A stretch of DNA of 13,582 nt from RAM1 sp943372585 (lineage in GTDB: Bacteria; Pseudomonadota; Gammaproteobacteria; Burkholderiales; Burkholderiaceae_C). Location: contig CALRZF020000061.1 of the NCBI GenBank assembly GCA_943372585.1, positions 1-13,582 on the forward strand. Reading direction: 5' to 3'. The notes beneath the pieces were generated by a model. It had not been told where the DNA came from and searched no databases. It saw only the letters and a program-made list of their open reading frames with translations. Positions 1-7,756 of the stretch are shown here, piece after piece. The position numbers were made by a program, and so were the translations under genes. The first letter of the stretch is position 1; each line of letters begins with the position of its first letter.

Positions 1-86
1 CAGGCCTTGCGGCCGGCTGCGAATTCGACCGCAATTCCGCCGCGCCGGCGGACATTTACACGATCAAGCTGAAGGGGGCCAAATGA
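1..86 (+). CDS. C-terminal end of an unidentified protein (truncated by window start)
   Basis: The reading frame starting at base 3 is open from the window edge to a TGA at 84-86. Its stop overlaps the lpdA start as ATGA. The visible tail is about 27 residues, ending in DIYTIKLKGAK, and contains one cysteine. The ATGA overlap is the same coupling style used elsewhere in this window, which supports this frame being a real gene in the lpdA operon. In related bacteria genes of the pyruvate dehydrogenase complex often lie upstream of lpdA, but this tail does not look like the C-terminus of an E2 acyltransferase as I know it. I do not recognise the protein. The fragment is too short for a functional call. 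Confidence 0.45.
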   Translation, partial: GLAAGCEFDRNSAAPADIYTIKLKGAK

Positions 87-1909
87 GCCTGACAGAAATC
101 AAGGTGCCGGACATTGGTGACTTCGACGAGGTCGCTGTCATCGAGGTGCTGGTCAAAGTGGGCGACACGATCAAGGCCGAGCAGAGCCTGATCACGGTGG
201 AGTCGGACAAGGCGTCGATGGAGATTCCGTCGGCCGCGGCTGGCGTGGTCAAGGAAGTGAAGGTCAAGCTGGGCGACAAGGTCAAGCAGGGGTCGGTCGT
301 GCTGCTGCTGGAAGCCGCGGCGGGCGCTGCGGCTCCGGCGCCCGTGGCATCACCTGCACCGGCTCCTGCTGCTGCTGCTGCCGCACCCGTTGCAGCGTCC
401 ACACCGGCACCGGCTGCCGCGAGCTACGCCGGCGGCGCCGACCTGCAGTGCGACGTGCTGGTGCTGGGCGGTGGCCCCGGCGGCTACAGCGCGGCGTTCC
501 GCGCGGCGGATCTTGGCTGCAAGGTGGTGTTGGTGGAACGCTACGCCACGCTGGGCGGCGTGTGCCTGAACGTGGGTTGTATCCCGTCCAAGGCACTGCT
601 GCACGTGGCGGCCGTGATGGACGAGGTCAAGCACTTTGCCGACTTGGGCGTGAGCTACGCCGAGCCCACACTGGACCGCGGCAAGCTGTTGGCGCACAAG
701 AACAAGGTCGTGGGCAAGCTGACTGGCGGCCTGAACGCCATGGCCAAGATGCGCAAGGTGACGGTGGTGCGCGGCTACGGCAGCTTCGTGGGTGCCAACC
801 ACCTGCAGGTGGAGGAAACCACCGGCACGGCGCAAGAGAAGACGGGCAAGACGCAGACCATCCAGTTTGCCAAGTGCATCATCGCGGCGGGTTCGCAGGC
901 CGTGCGCCTGCCGTTCATGCCCGACGATCCGCGCGTGGTGGACTCCACCGGCGCGCTGGCGCTGGGCAGTGCGCCCAGGCGCATGCTGATCCTGGGCGGC
1001 GGCATCATCGGCCTGGAAATGGGCACGGTGTACAGCAGCCTGGGCGCGCGGCTGGACGTGGTGGAAATGCTGGACGGCCTGATGCAGGGCGCCGACCGCG
1101 ACCTGGTCAAGGTCTGGCAGAAGATGAACGCGCCTCGCTTTGACAACATCATGCTGAAGACCAAGACGGTCGGGGCCGAGGCGACGAAAGACGGCATCAA
1201 GGTCACGTTTGAAGGCGAAGCTGCGCCGAAGGAGCCGCAGCTGTACGACCTGGTGCTGCAGGCCGTGGGCCGCAGCCCCAACGGCAAGAAGATTGGTGCC
1301 GACAAGGCCGGCGTGGCCGTGACCGACCGCGGTTTCATCAACGTCGATATCCAGATGCGCACCAACGTGCCCCACATCTTTGCCATTGGCGACATCGTGG
1401 GCCAGCCCATGCTGGCGCACAAGGCGGTGCACGAAGCGCATGTGGCCGCCGAAGTGGCCGCAGGCGAATTGCAGGGCGACAAGGCCCTGGCCAGCGCAGC
1501 GTTCAACGCCCGTGTGATCCCGAGCGTGGCCTACACCGACCCCGAGGTTGCCTGGGTCGGCCTGACCGAGGACCAGGCCAAGGCCCAGGGCATCAAGGTC
1601 AAGAAGGGACTGTTCCCGTGGAACGCCTCAGGCCGCGCCATTGCCAACGGCCGCGACGAAGGCTTCACCAAGCTGCTGTTTGACGACAGCCCCGAAGCGC
1701 ATGGCCACGGCAAGATCCTGGGCGGTGGCATCGTGGGCACCCATGCGGGCGACATGATCGGCGAGATCGCGCTGGCGATTGAAATGGGCGCCGACGCCGT
1801 GGACATCGGCAAGACCATCCACCCCCACCCCACCCTGGGCGAGAGCATCGGCATGGCGGCAGAGGTGGCGCACGGCAGCTGTACCGACGTGCCGCCAGCC
1901 AAACGTTGA
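83..1909 (+). CDS. lpdA: Dihydrolipoamide dehydrogenase (E3) with N-terminal lipoyl domain
   Basis: This 608-residue flavoprotein reoxidises dihydrolipoamide with NAD+ in 2-oxoacid dehydrogenase complexes, most likely pyruvate dehydrogenase, in the cytoplasm. Residues 1-80 form a lipoyl domain with the lipoylation lysine K43 in ESDKASMEIPS. An Ala/Pro-rich hinge covers about 80-115. The E3 body follows: FAD-binding GGGPGG at 129-134, the redox disulfide C161/C166 in GGVCLNVGCIPSK, the NAD-binding GGGIIG loop, and the C-terminal HPHPTLGES that supplies the catalytic His. E3 without a lipoyl domain is about 470 residues, so the extra length is the fused domain plus linker. This architecture is known in Betaproteobacteria and Neisseria. 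AAGGGGG lies 4 bases before ATG. The stop is followed directly by a hairpin. Confident call; that it serves pyruvate rather than another complex is inferred. Confidence 0.97.
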   Translation: MSLTEIKVPDIGDFDEVAVIEVLVKVGDTIKAEQSLITVESDKASMEIPSAAAGVVKEVKVKLGDKVKQGSVVLLLEAAAGAAAPAPVASPAPAPAAAAAAPVAASTPAPAAASYAGGADLQCDVLVLGGGPGGYSAAFRAADLGCKVVLVERYATLGGVCLNVGCIPSKALLHVAAVMDEVKHFADLGVSYAEPTLDRGKLLAHKNKVVGKLTGGLNAMAKMRKVTVVRGYGSFVGANHLQVEETTGTAQEKTGKTQTIQFAKCIIAAGSQAVRLPFMPDDPRVVDSTGALALGSAPRRMLILGGGIIGLEMGTVYSSLGARLDVVEMLDGLMQGADRDLVKVWQKMNAPRFDNIMLKTKTVGAEATKDGIKVTFEGEAAPKEPQLYDLVLQAVGRSPNGKKIGADKAGVAVTDRGFINVDIQMRTNVPHIFAIGDIVGQPMLAHKAVHEAHVAAEVAAGELQGDKALASAAFNARVIPSVAYTDPEVAWVGLTEDQAKAQGIKVKKGLFPWNASGRAIANGRDEGFTKLLFDDSPEAHGHGKILGGGIVGTHAGDMIGEIALAIEMGADAVDIGKTIHPHPTLGESIGMAAEVAHGSCTDVPPAKR

Positions 1910-1916
1910 GCCTGAA

Positions 1917-1940
1917 GGGCTTGCGCTTCAGCGCAAGCCC
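1917..1940. terminator. Perfect hairpin between convergent lpdA and membrane-protein gene
   Basis: GGGCTTGCGC, loop TTCA, GCGCAAGCCC forms a perfect 10-bp stem with a 4-base loop. It starts 8 bases after the lpdA stop. The loop contains the stop codon of the convergent minus-strand gene (TCA at 1928-1930). There is no T-run on either side, so this is not a textbook intrinsic terminator, but position and stem strength suggest a bidirectional termination or mRNA-end-protecting structure. Confidence 0.6.
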
Positions 1941-2380
1941 GCGTTGGCGCGCGTGCGCAGCCCAAGCCACAGAAGTGCGCCCGCAATCAGCACCACAGCG
2001 CTCAGGATGACCACCTGGGGTGTGCCAAATGCTTCAAACACGCCCAGCGTGATGTCGCCGATGTACAGCACGATGTAGGCTGCCAGTGAGACGGCCAGCA
2101 CCGGTACAGCGGCCTTGCGGCGCAGCAGCAGCGCGGCGCTGCCCAGCACGCCACCAAACACCCCCACGGCAAACGCCGCGCCCATCCATGCCGGCAGGCC
2201 GGCGTACAGCGTAGCCTGGGCTTGAGTCATGCCGCCGCGCACCAGGGCGTCCACATTCGCGCCGGCGGTGGACAGGTACTGCACCATGCCAAAAACGTTC
2301 CAGACAAGCCCCAGCCCTGCGGCGAGCCAGAACCATTTCTGAAGGGGTGGTGCGGCGGGCGTGGGGGGCGTATTGGTCAT
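1928..2380 (-). CDS. Small four-helix inner-membrane protein of unknown function
   Basis: The predicted protein has 150 residues and about four hydrophobic segments: FWLAAGLGLVWNVFGMVQYL, the AWMGAAFAVGVFGGVLGSAALLL stretch, VLAVSLAAYIVLYIGDITLG, and a final helix near the C-terminus that ends in basic residues. It resembles small proteins sometimes auto-labelled 'sugar transporter', but nothing here supports transport, so I leave the function open. The frame opens 25 codons further upstream (2455), but ATG 2380 has AGGAG 7 bases before it and the upstream codons encode a non-hydrophobic segment that overlaps a palindrome, so I chose 2380. It is the last gene of the minus-strand block, about 100 bases after the Crp/Fnr gene, and is a candidate target of that regulator. 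Confidence 0.8.
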   Translation of the reverse strand: MTNTPPTPAAPPLQKWFWLAAGLGLVWNVFGMVQYLSTAGANVDALVRGGMTQAQATLYAGLPAWMGAAFAVGVFGGVLGSAALLLRRKAAVPVLAVSLAAYIVLYIGDITLGVFEAFGTPQVVILSAVVLIAGALLWLGLRTRANAGLR

Positions 2381-2440
2381 TCGCGGGCTCCTGGATAGTG
2401 GGGGATGCCGCGATTGTTGTGAATTTGCCGCCGTGGGCTC

Positions 2441-2456
2441 AATGACATTTGTCAAT
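2441..2456. promoter_or_regulatory. Palindromic candidate operator upstream of the membrane-protein gene
   Basis: On the minus strand this reads ATTGACAAATGTCATT, with dyad half-sites TGACA and TGTCA separated by two bases. It has the spacing of an FNR-type site (TTGAT-N4-ATCAA) as TTGAC-N4-GTCAT, with symmetrical changes at the inner positions. It lies about 60 bases before the membrane-protein ATG and just after the Crp/Fnr gene stop. Only sequence symmetry and position support it. Confidence 0.35.
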
Positions 2457-2484
2457 GCGCCCGGGTGGTGGTGCCGCCAGTGGC

Positions 2485-3054
2485 TCAGGCTTTGCCCTTG
2501 AGGCGGCTGTAGGTTTCCTGCGATATCCCCAGGTACGACGCCAGCAGCTTGCTGGACACGCGCGCGAGCAGCTGCGGCCGGTGGGTGGCGACCCAGCGGA
2601 TTTTCTCCAGCGCGCTGAGCGACACCAGGGCATTGACCCGTTGAACAGACCCGGCATGCGAGGCCTCCAGGATCTGCTGGTAGACCTGCGCAAACGGCGG
2701 CGCCGTGGTGAGCAGCGTCTGGAAATCCGACAGGTGGATGGCCAGCAGTTCGGTGTCTTCAATCGCCCGGATATTTTCCGAGGCCGGCACCCGCTGGCTG
2801 AAGCTGATGAGTTCAGAGCACCAGCTGTCTTCCAGCACGAAGTCGCGCGTGGTCTCGTTGTAGCTGGAGTCGTACACATACACCTGCAGGCATCCCGATG
2901 CGACGTACCAGACGTGGTTGCAGACCTCACCCTGGCGCAGCAGTTGTTCCCCGCGCGCCATGCGCACCGGTCGGAAATGGCCCAGCACCGCATCCAGCTG
3001 GCCGGTGTTGTCACCCAGGCGGACGGTGAGGTGTCTGCGAAGCAGGTCGATCAT
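2485..3054 (-). CDS. Crp/Fnr-family transcription regulator
   Basis: This 189-residue cytoplasmic regulator has an N-terminal cyclic-nucleotide-binding-type beta-roll (about 20-115; RMARGEQLLRQGEVCNHVWYV followed by SGCLQVYV is typical) and a short C-terminal helix-turn-helix (about 165-186; LLASYLGISQETYSRLKGK). The protein stops soon after the recognition helix, as in compact Crp/Fnr proteins of about 190 residues, so it is shorter than E. coli Crp (about 210). I see no FNR-type N-terminal cysteine cluster: the cysteines (C45, C55, C79) are scattered, so the signal is unknown. An in-frame TGA lies six codons upstream, which fixes ATG 3054 unless CTG at 3057 is used; no clear ribosome-binding site precedes it. 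It follows the EVE gene by 42 bases in the same direction and may regulate the sox/molybdoenzyme block or the downstream membrane-protein gene. Confidence 0.88.
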   Translation of the reverse strand: MIDLLRRHLTVRLGDNTGQLDAVLGHFRPVRMARGEQLLRQGEVCNHVWYVASGCLQVYVYDSSYNETTRDFVLEDSWCSELISFSQRVPASENIRAIEDTELLAIHLSDFQTLLTTAPPFAQVYQQILEASHAGSVQRVNALVSLSALEKIRWVATHRPQLLARVSSKLLASYLGISQETYSRLKGKA

Positions 3055-3096
3055 CAGGTAGCGGGGTGTTCAGGTCCGGCCTGCGGTGCAAACGAC

Positions 3097-3558
<462 letters not shown>

Positions 3559-3584
3559 GGGCGCATTTTCCACGAGGTCCCGTG

Positions 3585-4346
3585 TCATGGGCGCACACCA
3601 GGCGTTTCCAGCGGCATGCCCATGGCGCGTGACGCCAGGTACAGCTCCAGCTCGGCCATCTCCACACTGTGCGCCGCCAGCGGTTCGGCCCGCACGCCGG
3701 TCATGCAGCCGCGCAGGCGGCGCGGCAGCGAACCCACGGCTTGCCATTCCAGCCGGTACAGCGGGTAGGCCGTGGCGTGTCCCTGCGGGATGATGCTGCC
3801 GCCCAGGCGCAATCCCGCGCGATCGTCATGGCACTGCGCGCACGACAGGTTGAGCTGGCCGATGCGGGTGCGGTACAGCTGTTCGCCGCGCGCACGAAAC
3901 GGTGCGAGCCGCGCGTCATCCGGCACGGCTATCGGTGCGCCGCGCGACTGGTGGGCCACCCAGGTTTCCAGCGCCAGCAATGGTTGGCTTTCAGGCGTGA
4001 AGGCAGGGGCCTGCTGGTGACGCTCGCGGCACAGGTTGATGCGGTGCGACAGGCTGACGGGTCGGTTGAGTACCACGTCGAATGCCGGATAGCGTGCCGC
4101 CGTGCCGCGCAGGCTGGCGCTGGTGTGGCAGGCGATGCAGGCCTTGCTTTGCGGCAGCGGGGGGCGCTGGAACAGGGCCTCGCCTTCGGCTACCCAAAGC
4201 ATGGCTGGGTTCTGGCTGTCGTCGCGCTGCATCGCCTGGGTGGCGGGTCGCATGTCTTCATAGCCGGAACGGCGGGCGTCTTTTGCCGTTTGCGCCCAGC
4301 CTGATGTTGCCGCCAGCAGCAGCACGACGCTCAGCACAGCCCTCAT
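3585..4346 (-). CDS. soxA: SoxA, diheme c-type cytochrome of the SoxXA complex
   Basis: The 253-residue periplasmic protein pairs with SoxX to couple a sulfur substrate oxidatively to the SoxY carrier cysteine. It begins with a Sec signal peptide (MRAVLSVVLLLAATSGWAQ). Heme motif 1 is C70-IA-C73-H74 and heme motif 2 is C169-AQ-C172-H173, so this is the diheme class. C106 in RINLCRERHQ matches the conserved distal cysteine of heme 1. C214 in LRGCMTGVRAE matches the active-site cysteine that becomes a persulfide ligand of heme 2. The GGSIIPQGHATAYPLYRLEW stretch and the C-terminal GMPLETPGVRP are typical. All catalytic residues are present, so the protein looks functional. ATG 4346 overlaps the soxZ stop (ATGA). 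The stop is similarly overlapped by a possible EVE start. No soxB follows. Confidence 0.97.
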   Translation of the reverse strand: MRAVLSVVLLLAATSGWAQTAKDARRSGYEDMRPATQAMQRDDSQNPAMLWVAEGEALFQRPPLPQSKACIACHTSASLRGTAARYPAFDVVLNRPVSLSHRINLCRERHQQAPAFTPESQPLLALETWVAHQSRGAPIAVPDDARLAPFRARGEQLYRTRIGQLNLSCAQCHDDRAGLRLGGSIIPQGHATAYPLYRLEWQAVGSLPRRLRGCMTGVRAEPLAAHSVEMAELELYLASRAMGMPLETPGVRP

Positions 4347-4666
4347 GTGACAGTGATCGCCACGCGTTCGGTGTGCGCAAAGCCGTTGTCCCCTTCCCAG
4401 CGGAATTCGAGCGTGCCGCTTTGCGTGGCTACCGTGTGGAATGCGATGTACGGGTTGGCCGAGATGGCGGGGTACAGGTCTGCCGCAAACACCGTTTCGC
4501 CGTCGTAGCGGCAACTGAAGCGCTGGATGATGTCGCGCGGCAGCCGCTTGCCGTCGGCGCCGGGGCGGTAACCGGTCTCCATCGGGTGGCCGATGGTCAC
4601 CCGGATCTCGATCACTTCGCCGCGCCGCACGGTCTTGGGCATGTTGATGAGGGTGCGTACGGTCAT
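4343..4666 (-). CDS. soxZ: SoxZ, partner subunit of the SoxYZ sulfur carrier
   Basis: This 107-residue protein forms the SoxYZ heterodimer that carries sulfur intermediates on the SoxY cysteine. Conserved SoxZ features are GHPMETGYRP at about 26-35, LPRDIIQRFSCRYDGE, ADLYPAISANPYIAF and TQSGTLEFRWEGDNG. The length fits the family. It has no signal peptide, as expected, because SoxZ is exported with the Tat-targeted SoxY. It overlaps soxY upstream and soxA downstream by 4 bases each, giving equimolar coupled expression of SoxY and SoxZ. Nothing abnormal is seen in this subunit, in contrast to its partner SoxY. Confidence 0.97.
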   Translation of the reverse strand: MTVRTLINMPKTVRRGEVIEIRVTIGHPMETGYRPGADGKRLPRDIIQRFSCRYDGETVFAADLYPAISANPYIAFHTVATQSGTLEFRWEGDNGFAHTERVAITVT

Positions 4667-5121
4667 TGGGGCACATCACCTTCGATGCAGGCCGCCAGCG
4701 TCACGATCACATCCACGGTCTGCTGCCAGTGGCTGCCGTCTGACAGCCGCGCCACCGCCACCAGCTTCTGCGAGGTGGCCAGGCGGATGCGTGTGGCCAC
4801 CTCGGCCTTGCCCGCGCGCGGGCCCAGCGTGGCCTGGATCACCTCGCGTTGTGGGTTGCGCTCGTTGAACACGGCGATGGCCGCCACATGGTCCGCCGCC
4901 GTCATGGGCGAATCGACTGACACGGTCATGGGCACGGTGTTGCCGTTGTCCACGAGCTGCGCAATGTCCAGTTGCACGCGGCCATTACGTACCGGGGCGC
5001 CGCCGGCGAACTGGCGCACGGCTGCCGCCAGTTCGTCGGTCTGCGCCAGGACAGGGCGCCATGTGACCCAGCCTGCCAGCGCGGCGCCGGTGTACAGGGC
5101 CTGACGGCGTGTGGTGTTCAT
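4663..5121 (-). CDS. soxY: SoxY, sulfur-carrier subunit with non-canonical C-terminal arm
   Basis: This 152-residue periplasmic carrier holds the sulfur intermediate on a cysteine near its C-terminus. The N-terminus has a Tat-like signal (TTRRQALYTGAALAG), as expected for SoxY. The core has the SoxY immunoglobulin-like strands: VPMTVSVDSPM, HVAAIAVFNERNPQ and ATRIRLATSQKLVAVARLSDG. The only cysteine is C145 in VTLAACIEGDVPQ. In well-studied SoxY proteins the arm ends in GGCGG; here the flanking residues are Ala-Ala and Ile-Glu-Gly, and seven residues follow the cysteine. The nucleotide reading down to the TGA at 4663-4665 is clean and the overlap with soxZ is intact, so I see no frameshift. 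It is a member of the SoxY family with a possible change in substrate or partner specificity. Confidence 0.93.
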   Translation of the reverse strand: MNTTRRQALYTGAALAGWVTWRPVLAQTDELAAAVRQFAGGAPVRNGRVQLDIAQLVDNGNTVPMTVSVDSPMTAADHVAAIAVFNERNPQREVIQATLGPRAGKAEVATRIRLATSQKLVAVARLSDGSHWQQTVDVIVTLAACIEGDVPQ

Positions 5122-5567
5122 TGCAGCGTCACCAGGTAAGCCACCACGTCTTCAATCTGCTGTGCGCCCAGGATGGGCTGGCCGCTGAACGCGCGGTTCA
5201 CTTGCGCCAGGCCACCGGTGTGGTGATAGGGCGGCATGAGCGAATCCGGGTTGACCTGGCGCGAATCGGCCATGCGCAGGCGTAGCTGCGCGGCTGTCAG
5301 GCGTTTGCCTGCGCCGTCCAGCGGTGGCGCCAGGTTGCCCTGGAAGCGCTCTTCGGGAATGGGGCCGCTGTGGCACAGCAGGCACAGGCCCTGCTGGCGG
5401 CTGGCGACGATGGCGCGTCCGCGTTGCGCATTGCCTGGCTCTGCGGTCAGCGGCTGTGCAATGCCATCACCCGTTGCCTGCCACGGCACAACCTGCGCCG
5501 CTGCAGGGGCTGCAACCCAGGCAGACAGCGCACATGCCAGGGGCAGGGCAACACGGTGCATGGCCAT
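5118..5567 (-). CDS. soxX: SoxX, monoheme c-type cytochrome of the SoxXA complex
   Basis: The 149-residue periplasmic cytochrome receives electrons from SoxA and passes them to the respiratory chain. It has a Sec signal peptide (about 1-25, ending AAPAAAQ). The heme motif is C62-LL-C65-H66. The methionine ligand is M111 in DSLMPPYHHTGG. The C-terminal QQIEDVVAYLVTLQ is typical of SoxX. ATG 5567 shares one base with the stop of the molybdoenzyme gene (TGATG); an alternative start at M3 (5561) is equally possible. In many isoquinoline-oxidoreductase-type operons this position is taken by a c-type cytochrome that serves the molybdoenzyme, so SoxX may take electrons from that enzyme as well as from SoxA. 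That dual role is inference. Confidence 0.96.
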   Translation of the reverse strand: MAMHRVALPLACALSAWVAAPAAAQVVPWQATGDGIAQPLTAEPGNAQRGRAIVASRQQGLCLLCHSGPIPEERFQGNLAPPLDGAGKRLTAAQLRLRMADSRQVNPDSLMPPYHHTGGLAQVNRAFSGQPILGAQQIEDVVAYLVTLQ

Positions 5568-7756
5568 CAGGCGCGTTTGAGGCTCTGGTCCTTCAGCGGC
5601 AGGTCGCGTATGCGCTTGCCCGTGGCCGCGTAAATGGCGTTCAGCACCGCCGGCGCCGCCACCGCAATGGTGGGTTCACCCACGCCGCCCCAGAAGCCGC
5701 CGGACGCCACCACGATGGTTTCCACCTTGGGCATGTGGCGCATGTGCATCACGGGGTAGGTGCTGAAGTTGTCCTGCTCGATGCGCCCGTCTTTCACCGT
5801 GCAGGAGCTGAACAGTGCCGCCGACAGGCCGTAGACAAACGAGCCCTCGACCTGCGCCTCGATCTGCTGCGGGTTCACCGCGTAGCCGGGGTCGGTGGCG
5901 GCCACGATGCGGTGGATGGTGAGCTGGCCTTCGGCGTCGACAGACACCTCGGCGCAAGCCGCCACGTAGCTGCCAAAGCCGTGGGTCTGGGCCAGGCCGC
6001 GGAACACTTTCTGTCCGTTCACATCCGGCGCGGGCGTGCCCCATTTGACGCGCTCGGCCACGGCGTTCAGCACGGCCAGGTGCTTGGGGTGCTTGTCCAT
6101 GAGCTTGCGGCGCAAGGCCAGCGGGTCCTGCCGGGTGGCCGCCGCTACTTCGTCCAGGAAGCACTCCAGATACACCGTGTTCTGGTTCAGGTTGACGCCG
6201 CGCCAGAAGCCCGGCGGCACATGCGGGTTGCGCATGGCATGGTCCACCAGCAGGTTGGGGAAGCTGTAGCCAATGGCCGCCTCGGGCCCGCCGGCGTTCA
6301 GGCCCTGGAACGCCACCGGGTCCATGCCGTTGCGGATGTTCTGCGGGAACACACCGGCCAGGATGGACTGGCCCGCAATGCGCATGTGCAGTGCGGTCAC
6401 GTTGCCCTGCGCGTCCAGCCCTGCCGTCAGTTTGCACTGCGTGACGGGGTGGTAGCGGCCGTGCAGCATGTCTTCTTCGCGGCTCCACAGCAGCTTGACC
6501 GGCACACCGGGCATCTGCTTGGCGATCTCTACCGCCTGGCGAACCCAGTCGTGCACCGCGCCGCGCCGGCCGAAGCCGCCGCCCAAGTGCAGCTTGTAGA
6601 CCTCGCATTTGGCGGCGGGCAGGCCTGATGCTTCAGACGCCGCCGCCAGTGCGGCCTCGCCGTTTTGCGTCGGGGTCCACACTTCGCAACGATCTGCTGT
6701 GTATCTGGCCGTCGCGTTCATGGGCTCCATGGTCGCGTGGTTCTGGTGCGGGTACGAATACACGGCCTCCACCTTGCGCGCCGCCGATGCCAGCGCTGCC
6801 TTGGCATCTCCGTTGCTGTTGCCCACGGCGGCTTCCGGTGCGTCCAGCGCGGCTTTCAGCACCTTGGCAAATTCTTCGCTCGAGGCGTTGGCGTGTTCGC
6901 CCAGGTCCCATTCAATGGGCAGCGCGTCCAGCGCGGTCTTGGCGCGCCACCAGGTGTCGGCCACCACGGCCACGGCGCTGTCGCCCACGCGCACCACTTT
7001 CTTCACGCCGGGGCGCTTCTCGATGGCGGCGGCGTTGAAGCTTTTTACCTTGCCGCCAAAGACAGGGCAGTCCTTGATGGCGGCGTTCAGCATGCCGGGC
7101 AGTACCAGGTCGGCGCCATAGATCTGCTTGCCTGTTACCTTGTCCACCGTGTCCAGGCGTGCCAGCCGCTTGCCGACCAGCTTCCAGTCCTTGGGATCCT
7201 TGAGCGCCACATCGGCGGGCGCCGTGAGTCTGGCCGCCGCATTGGCCACCTTGCCGTAGGTGGTGGTGCGGCCTGTGGGCGTGTGGGTGATGACGCTGTT
7301 GGCCACGCGGCATTCGGCTGCGGGTACCTTCCATTCGTTCGCCGCAGCCTGTACCAGCATTGTGCGCGCCACGGCGCCGCCCTTGCGTACATAGTCGTGC
7401 GACTCGCGGATCCCGCGGCTGCCGCCGGTGGAAAAGTTGCCCCAGGCCCGGTTGCGCGCCAGGTTCTGACCGGGTGTGGGGTATTCGGTGGTGACTTTCG
7501 CCCAGTCGCATTCAAGCTCTTCGGCCACCAGTTGGGCCAGGCCCGTCAACGTGCCCTGGCCCATCTCGGAGCGGGCAATGCGGATGACCACGGTGTCGTC
7601 CGGACGCACGACGACCCATGCGTTCACCTCGGGCAATGCCGCGTTCTGACCCTGCGCCACGGCCACGCCGGCAAACGGCACATGGAAGCTGACGACGAGA
7701 CCGCCGGCTACGGCGGTGGAAAGGAAAGTGCGGCGGGAAACTGCAACGGTGTTCAT
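5567..7756 (-). CDS. Molybdopterin-binding large subunit, isoquinoline 1-oxidoreductase (IorB)-like hydroxylase
   Basis: The 729-residue protein belongs to the xanthine dehydrogenase/aldehyde oxidase superfamily, in the IorB-type branch with separate subunits. These enzymes hydroxylate N-heterocycles or aldehydes with water. A Tat signal (SRRTFLSTAVAGG at 7-19, then a hydrophobic stretch) predicts export with cofactor bound. Molybdopterin-contacting motifs are EMGQGTLTGL at 64-73, MEPMNATARY at 343-352, GGGFGRR at 392-398 and PPGFWRGVN at 514-522. The base Glu of the family is E694 in GVGEP. No FAD or Fe-S domain is present, so electrons should leave through the upstream [2Fe-2S] subunit to a cytochrome. 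It overlaps that subunit gene by 4 bases and soxX by one. The substrate cannot be read from sequence. The coupling to soxX-soxA is unusual. Confidence 0.94.
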   Translation of the reverse strand: MNTVAVSRRTFLSTAVAGGLVVSFHVPFAGVAVAQGQNAALPEVNAWVVVRPDDTVVIRIARSEMGQGTLTGLAQLVAEELECDWAKVTTEYPTPGQNLARNRAWGNFSTGGSRGIRESHDYVRKGGAVARTMLVQAAANEWKVPAAECRVANSVITHTPTGRTTTYGKVANAAARLTAPADVALKDPKDWKLVGKRLARLDTVDKVTGKQIYGADLVLPGMLNAAIKDCPVFGGKVKSFNAAAIEKRPGVKKVVRVGDSAVAVVADTWWRAKTALDALPIEWDLGEHANASSEEFAKVLKAALDAPEAAVGNSNGDAKAALASAARKVEAVYSYPHQNHATMEPMNATARYTADRCEVWTPTQNGEAALAAASEASGLPAAKCEVYKLHLGGGFGRRGAVHDWVRQAVEIAKQMPGVPVKLLWSREEDMLHGRYHPVTQCKLTAGLDAQGNVTALHMRIAGQSILAGVFPQNIRNGMDPVAFQGLNAGGPEAAIGYSFPNLLVDHAMRNPHVPPGFWRGVNLNQNTVYLECFLDEVAAATRQDPLALRRKLMDKHPKHLAVLNAVAERVKWGTPAPDVNGQKVFRGLAQTHGFGSYVAACAEVSVDAEGQLTIHRIVAATDPGYAVNPQQIEAQVEGSFVYGLSAALFSSCTVKDGRIEQDNFSTYPVMHMRHMPKVETIVVASGGFWGGVGEPTIAVAAPAVLNAIYAATGKRIRDLPLKDQSLKRA

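Noticed and set aside
361..385. Run of GCT/CTG triplets like a microsatellite
   Set aside because: It encodes the Ala-rich hinge between the lipoyl and E3 domains, where such runs are normal.
350..1441. Long minus-strand open frame (363 codons) opposite lpdA
   Set aside because: It is a His/Ala/Arg-rich shadow of the lpdA frame with no domain signature. lpdA itself has all E3 motifs.
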